Of a stretch of 42,745 nucleotides of DNA, positions 39,180 through 42,745 are shown piece by piece. The notes under the pieces are model-generated. The model did not search any database. It was not told the origin of the DNA and saw nothing but the letters and a program-made list of their open reading frames with translations. The DNA is taken from positions 1 to 42,745 of the forward strand of contig JADHUC010000064.1 of the NCBI GenBank assembly GCA_016784735.1. Direction: 5' to 3'. Source of the DNA: Pirellulaceae bacterium (GTDB lineage: Bacteria; Planctomycetota; Planctomycetia; Pirellulales; Pirellulaceae). Every line of letters begins with the position of its first letter. The stretch's first letter is position 1. The translations under genes and the position numbers were made by a program.

Positions 39180-41273
39180 CTAATCCTCTTCCTCCTTCAT
39201 CTTGGCCTTGGCCATGATCTGCTGCTGGATGTTGGAGGGCACCACTTCATAGCGACTGAACTCCATATTGTAGCTGCCTTGACCGCCGGTCATGCTGGAC
39301 AGCGTACGCGCGTAGGTGGTGACCTCGCGCAGCGGCACTTCGGCGTGGACCGTCTGCAGGCTACCGCCTGCCGAGTCGCTACCGAGCACTCGGCCGCCGC
39401 GTCCCGACATGTCGCTGTACACGTCGCCCACGTTCGCTTCCGGTACGGTTACGTCCAGCTTGACGATCGGCTCCAAGAGGCACGGGCCAGCCTTCTCGAA
39501 AACCTGTTTGAACGCCATTCGCGCGGCCGTCTTGAAGGCCGTCTCCGAACTGTCTACGGGATGGTGCTTCCCGAAGTGTACCTCGACGCACACGTTTTCG
39601 ACCATATATCCGGCGATCACGCCGCCAACAAGGCGTTCTCTGAAACCTTTCTCGATCGCGGGCATGAAGTTGTGCGGGATGACTCCGCCGACGACCGAAT
39701 CGACCCAGAGAAAGTTGTGCGCCGGCTCGTAGTGCGGCGTCTTCATCTGCGGGAACCGTGCCTTGACGGCGAATTCCTCGATGTCTGTGCCTTGCGGGAG
39801 CGGCCACATGCGGATATGCACTTCGCCGAACTGGCCACGGCCGCCGGTCTGCTTCTTGTGGCGGTAGCTGCCTTCGGCCTGCGCTTGAATCGTCTCGCGG
39901 TACGGAATCTTCGGCTCTCTGGTTTCCACTTCCAACTTGTCGCGCCGCTGCAGTCGTTCCTGGACGACAGTCAAATGCAACTCGCTCATGCCCGTCATGA
40001 CCAATTCCTTGGTCTGGGCGTCGCGATCGATTCTCACCGTCGGATCTTCGTCGGCAACCTTACTCAACGCACCGGACAACTTCGTTTCGTCACCACGACT
40101 CTTCGGCGTCACCGCCAGGCCGACCATCGGTGTTGGGAATTGGATTTCCGGCAAACCATACTCGCCGATCGACGTTGCCGTGCGCAGTTCTTCCATCTTC
40201 GCCACAGCCACGATGTCGCCCGGACCTGCTTCGTCCACGGGCGACGTCTCGCTGGCTTGCACCTTCAGAAGCTGCCCCATCTTGACCCCTTTACGGGACG
40301 TCGAGGCCGGAACGACTTGGTCCTTCTTCAGCACGCCGGAGAAGATGCGGATGAAGCTCAGTTTCTGCACGAATGGATCGATGCGCGTCTTGAACACCTG
40401 CGCCACCAGCGGATCGTCGGCTTTCGGCTCGACATCCACCTCTTCGCCGTCCTTGGTCGCCTTTCGGCTCACGTCTGCCGGCGAAAGGCCGCACATGGCA
40501 ACAGCATCGAGCAGTTCGGTCAATCCAACCTCGGTCTTACCGGAACAGCAGAGGATCGGAACCAAGCTTCCTTCGGCAATAGCGCGGACGATCAAACGCG
40601 AAAGTTCTTCGTCCGTGGGCATTTCGCCTTCGAAGTAGCGTTCCATGACTGCTTCATCCACCTCGATGATCGACTCGATGAGTGGTTCGTGGATCTCCTT
40701 CGGATCCGACAACGCACCAGTCGTATCGTCGGGAACGCGCAGCGTGCTGACCACGCCTTTGAAGTCGGCCCCATGCCCAATCGGCACGTTCAACAACACG
40801 CATTTGCCGCCCCATAATTCGCGGATCGAGTCCACCACCGCCGGAAAGTCGATGTTGTCCCCGTCCATTTTGTTTATGACGATCATTCGCCCCACACCGG
40901 CCTGGCCCGCTTCGTCGAACGCGCGGCGCGTATTGACCTCGATGCCGGACTGCGCGTTCACGACAATTGCCGCAGTGTCCACGCCGTGCAAGCAGCCGAT
41001 CGTCTGGCCGATAAACTCCGGATATCCCGGTGTGTCGATCACGTTGAACTGCTTGCCGCCGTACTCGAAGTGAACGACACTGGCTTCGATCGAGTAGTTG
41101 TGGTTCTTCTCCTCCGGATCAAAGTCGCAGATGCTGGTGCCGTCATCAACGCTGGGGATTGCGTTGACCGTCTTGGTCGTCACAAGCATCTTGTCGACCA
41201 GCGTCGTCTTTCCGGACGAACCGTGACCACAGAGCGCCAAGTTGCGGATGTCTTCGACTTTCGCTTTCGCCAT
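39180..41273 (-). CDS. fusA: Elongation factor G-like translational GTPase (EF-G paralogue)
   Basis: 697 residues with GAGGAA before ATG 41273. GTPase motifs are GHGSSGKTTL (G1, residues 15-24), DTPG (G3) and NKMD (G4). Domain II (VAQVFKTRIDPFVQKLSFIR), domain III, domain IV (GGRGQFGEVHIRMWPL) and domain V (EVPLREVTTYARTLSSMTGG) are all present. The switch I region differs from canonical EF-G: PEEKNHNYSIEASVVHFEY replaces the ERGITI block. This marks it as one of the EF-G2-like paralogues, which bind ribosomes but are often not the main translocase. It follows hisA by 33 nt and is probably co-transcribed with it, not with the str operon. The symbol fusA denotes the family; a second, canonical fusA is expected elsewhere. 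Confidence 0.9.
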   Translation of the reverse strand: MAKAKVEDIRNLALCGHGSSGKTTLVDKMLVTTKTVNAIPSVDDGTSICDFDPEEKNHNYSIEASVVHFEYGGKQFNVIDTPGYPEFIGQTIGCLHGVDTAAIVVNAQSGIEVNTRRAFDEAGQAGVGRMIVINKMDGDNIDFPAVVDSIRELWGGKCVLLNVPIGHGADFKGVVSTLRVPDDTTGALSDPKEIHEPLIESIIEVDEAVMERYFEGEMPTDEELSRLIVRAIAEGSLVPILCCSGKTEVGLTELLDAVAMCGLSPADVSRKATKDGEEVDVEPKADDPLVAQVFKTRIDPFVQKLSFIRIFSGVLKKDQVVPASTSRKGVKMGQLLKVQASETSPVDEAGPGDIVAVAKMEELRTATSIGEYGLPEIQFPTPMVGLAVTPKSRGDETKLSGALSKVADEDPTVRIDRDAQTKELVMTGMSELHLTVVQERLQRRDKLEVETREPKIPYRETIQAQAEGSYRHKKQTGGRGQFGEVHIRMWPLPQGTDIEEFAVKARFPQMKTPHYEPAHNFLWVDSVVGGVIPHNFMPAIEKGFRERLVGGVIAGYMVENVCVEVHFGKHHPVDSSETAFKTAARMAFKQVFEKAGPCLLEPIVKLDVTVPEANVGDVYSDMSGRGGRVLGSDSAGGSLQTVHAEVPLREVTTYARTLSSMTGGQGSYNMEFSRYEVVPSNIQQQIMAKAKMKEEED

Positions 41274-41306
41274 TCCGAATTCCTCTTATCTTGCACTGGA
41301 CAAGAT

Positions 41307-42026
41307 CTACGACACGTCCGCGGCGGCCAATGCGTCCGCCAAAGTGAGTGTTCCTTCGTACAATGATCGCCCGATGATACAGCCTGCAACGCCGGTCCCG
41401 GCCAGCCGCTCGACATCCTCAACAGACGTCACGCCGCCGGAGGCGATCACCGGTACGTCCACCGCATTTTTCATTTCGGACATGGCGCCAACATTTGGCC
41501 CGGCCATCATGCCGTCTTTGGCGATGTCTGTGTAAATGATCGCGGCGATCGGTTCGTCAACCAGCGACGCCGCCAACTCGACGGCCGCCACCCGGCTCAC
41601 CTCCAACCAACCGTCCGTGGCCACGAAGCCATCTTTCGCATCTATCCCAACCGCAAGTCTCTCGGGAAACTTGCGGCACATTTCGCGAAACCAGTCTGGG
41701 TCTTTCAGGGCCTTGGTTCCAATTACCAGCCGCCTGAGCCCCAGGCCGAGCATCCGGTCGATCGTTTCTTCGTCGCGTATTCCGCCGCCCAATTCGCAGG
41801 GAACGTCCACAGCCGCCAGAATCGCCTCGACGGCGTCGCGATTGACGGATTGACCGTCCCGTGCGCCGTCCAAGTCGACCAAGTGCAGATACTCCGCCCC
41901 GTCCGAGACCCACCGGCGGGCCATAGCAGCCGGATCTCTGCCGAATACCGTCTCGCGCTCATAGTCACCCTGCCGGAGGCGGACGCAGTTTCCCCCGCGA
42001 AGGTCAATGGCAGGCCAAACTTGCAT
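41307..42026 (-). CDS. hisA: Phosphoribosylformimino-AICAR ribotide isomerase HisA
   Basis: 239 residues from ATG 42026 (MQVWPAIDLRGGNCVRL); the longer frame from 42074 is not supported. HisA catalyses the Amadori isomerisation of ProFAR in histidine synthesis, in a cytoplasmic TIM barrel. The catalytic Asp8 (AIDLRGG) and the second Asp in IIYTDIAKDGMMAGPN are in place, with GGGIRDEETI and ASGGVTSVEDV as the phosphate-binding loops. The VDLDGARDGQSVN block is typical. The usual neighbours hisH and hisF are not here; instead an EF-G paralogue follows, an unusual pairing. A HisA/PriA bifunctional role cannot be excluded by eye. Confidence 0.95.
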   Translation of the reverse strand: MQVWPAIDLRGGNCVRLRQGDYERETVFGRDPAAMARRWVSDGAEYLHLVDLDGARDGQSVNRDAVEAILAAVDVPCELGGGIRDEETIDRMLGLGLRRLVIGTKALKDPDWFREMCRKFPERLAVGIDAKDGFVATDGWLEVSRVAAVELAASLVDEPIAAIIYTDIAKDGMMAGPNVGAMSEMKNAVDVPVIASGGVTSVEDVERLAGTGVAGCIIGRSLYEGTLTLADALAAADVS

Positions 42027-42172
42027 CAAGCACGATCCCCCCGACGGTTCTGGCGTGGCACTCGGTCCAAACAACGCAATATGCCAGAGTCCGCCCTGGC
42101 CGGCAAGTGTCTACCCCCCCTAGTGACCACTGGCTCTTTCGACAGCCCTTTGGCCAAGCTATTCCCGCTTCG

Positions 42173-42199
42173 AGGTCCCGTCCGGCAGACGGGACCTAC
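42173..42199 (-). repeat. Single GTAG-headed REP unit (family of 18100-18183)
   Basis: On the minus strand it reads GTAGGTCCCGTCTGCCGGAC then GGGACCT: a GTAG head and a hairpin AGGTCCCGTC-TGCCG-GACGGGACCT. It differs from the 18100 units by compensating stem changes (GCT/AGC to GTC/GAC), so the structure rather than the exact bases is kept. It is unpaired and lies between the divergent hisA and yceH-like genes. Confidence 0.8.
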
Positions 42200-42313
42200 T
42201 GGGATCAGCCGTTTTTTCTCGCCTGCCAGCGGCACAGGCGCAATTGGCAAGAGCGGAGTTTTCCCATACAACGTGGTCAGGGTGCATAATCAGGTTTAGA
42301 GGGAGTACGGCCA

Positions 42314-42745
42314 ATGCCAGAAGAACCTATTTCCCCAAGCGAAGCCCTGGAGCCAAGTTGGCGACCGCTGGGCTCGCTTCAGCGGCGAGTTGCCGGCGTG
42401 TTGATCGAAAAGGCAAAGACCACGCCGGATGCCTACCCAATGAGCCTCAATGCGCTGACGAGCGGCTCTAATCAGAAAAGTAACCGCTCGCCGCAGATGA
42501 ACGTCGCTCCGACCGATGTGGAACAGTCGCTGGACGAACTCCGCGAGATGGGCGCCGTGACCGAAATCCAAGGTAGCGGACGCGTCGTCAAGTATCGCCA
42601 TCGCATGTACGACTGGCTCGGCGTGGACAAAACCGAATTGGCAGTCATGGCGGAGTTGTTGCTCCGCGGCGAACAGACCGTGGGTGAACTGCGAGCCCGA
42701 GCTTCGCGCATGGAGCGGATCTCGGGGATGGAGGAATTGAGGCCA
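42314..42745 (+). CDS. YceH/DUF480 family protein, 3' end outside the window
   Basis: The first 144 codons are present and the frame is still open at the right edge. It starts MPEEPISPSEALEPSWRPLG. The family core follows: LQRRVAGVLIEKAKTTPDAY, PMSLNALTSGSNQKSNRSPQ, VEQSLDELREMGAV and LLLRGEQTVGELRARASRM. This is the DUF480 (YceH) tandem winged-helix fold known from Escherichia coli and Shewanella structures; its role is not established, although the fold suggests DNA binding. It is divergent from hisA across about 290 bp that include one REP unit. The complete protein should be roughly 220 residues. Confidence 0.92.
   Translation, partial: MPEEPISPSEALEPSWRPLGSLQRRVAGVLIEKAKTTPDAYPMSLNALTSGSNQKSNRSPQMNVAPTDVEQSLDELREMGAVTEIQGSGRVVKYRHRMYDWLGVDKTELAVMAELLLRGEQTVGELRARASRMERISGMEELRP

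Noticed and set aside
39279..40817. 512-codon plus-strand frame opposite the EF-G gene
   Set aside because: Antisense shadow of a well-supported EF-G coding sequence; its His/Arg/Leu-rich composition is typical of high-GC antisense frames.
1..42745. CRISPR arrays, tRNA and rRNA genes, prophage or transposase genes
   Set aside because: I looked for regularly spaced repeats, TTCGA-type tRNA arms, rRNA motifs and transposase or integrase signatures and found none that hold up.

Overview
The window looks like chromosomal DNA of a planctomycete, most likely Pirellulales or a relative. The basis is a DUF1559 prepilin-like protein followed by a small lipoprotein, several CRTAC1-type proteins with ASPIC/UnbV domains, a probable DUF1598 protein, large secreted proteins of unknown family, an FHA-GAF-PP2C phosphatase, an ECF sigma factor and many intergenic palindromic repeats. 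I see no tRNA, rRNA, CRISPR array, prophage or transposase gene.

Layout. At 0.3-1.9 kb (minus strand) lie the DUF1559 protein and its lipoprotein partner. From 2.5 to 17.9 kb (plus strand) runs a 15-kb set of secreted or membrane proteins. It holds four seven-motif calcium-propeller proteins with C-terminal ASPIC/UnbV domains (2481, 4922, 9068, 10889), two membrane-anchored TPR proteins (7563, 12888), a polytopic DUF6057-like membrane protein (14366) and, overlapping it by 4 nt, a PD40/TolB-like protein with one CxxCH haem site (16291). Next come a two-domain chromate transporter (18226), a small secreted protein (19830), an FHA-GAF-PP2C phosphatase (20272, minus), a 704-residue secreted protein with an internal duplication (22583, minus), tadA, a VanZ-like protein, an unrecognised protein (26183, minus), a lipid-anchored transglutaminase-like protein (27311), a doubled anti-sigma-type protein (28911, minus), a small conserved protein plus an iron-dependent alcohol dehydrogenase (minus), a DUF1598-like secreted protein (minus), an OmpA-type lipoprotein, an ECF sigma factor, comEC (minus), an EF-G paralogue and hisA (minus), and the start of a YceH/DUF480 gene that runs off the right end.

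How the genes may work together. The 2.5-17.9 kb set reads as an extracytoplasmic apparatus: calcium-loaded propellers outside, TPR scaffolds tethered to the membrane, and a translationally coupled membrane protein and haem protein. Near-identical 3' ends in two propeller genes, and a scrap of a third such end in front of the DUF6057-like gene, suggest growth by duplication and gene conversion. Its function is unknown.

The intergenic spaces carry several families of paired inverted repeats. Three families have a GTGG or GTAG head followed by a hairpin, with heads facing outward, which is the layout of REP/BIME elements mobilised by RAYT transposases. Several pairs sit inside a second, unrelated inverted repeat. 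A different 100-bp repeat family brackets comEC in inverted orientation.
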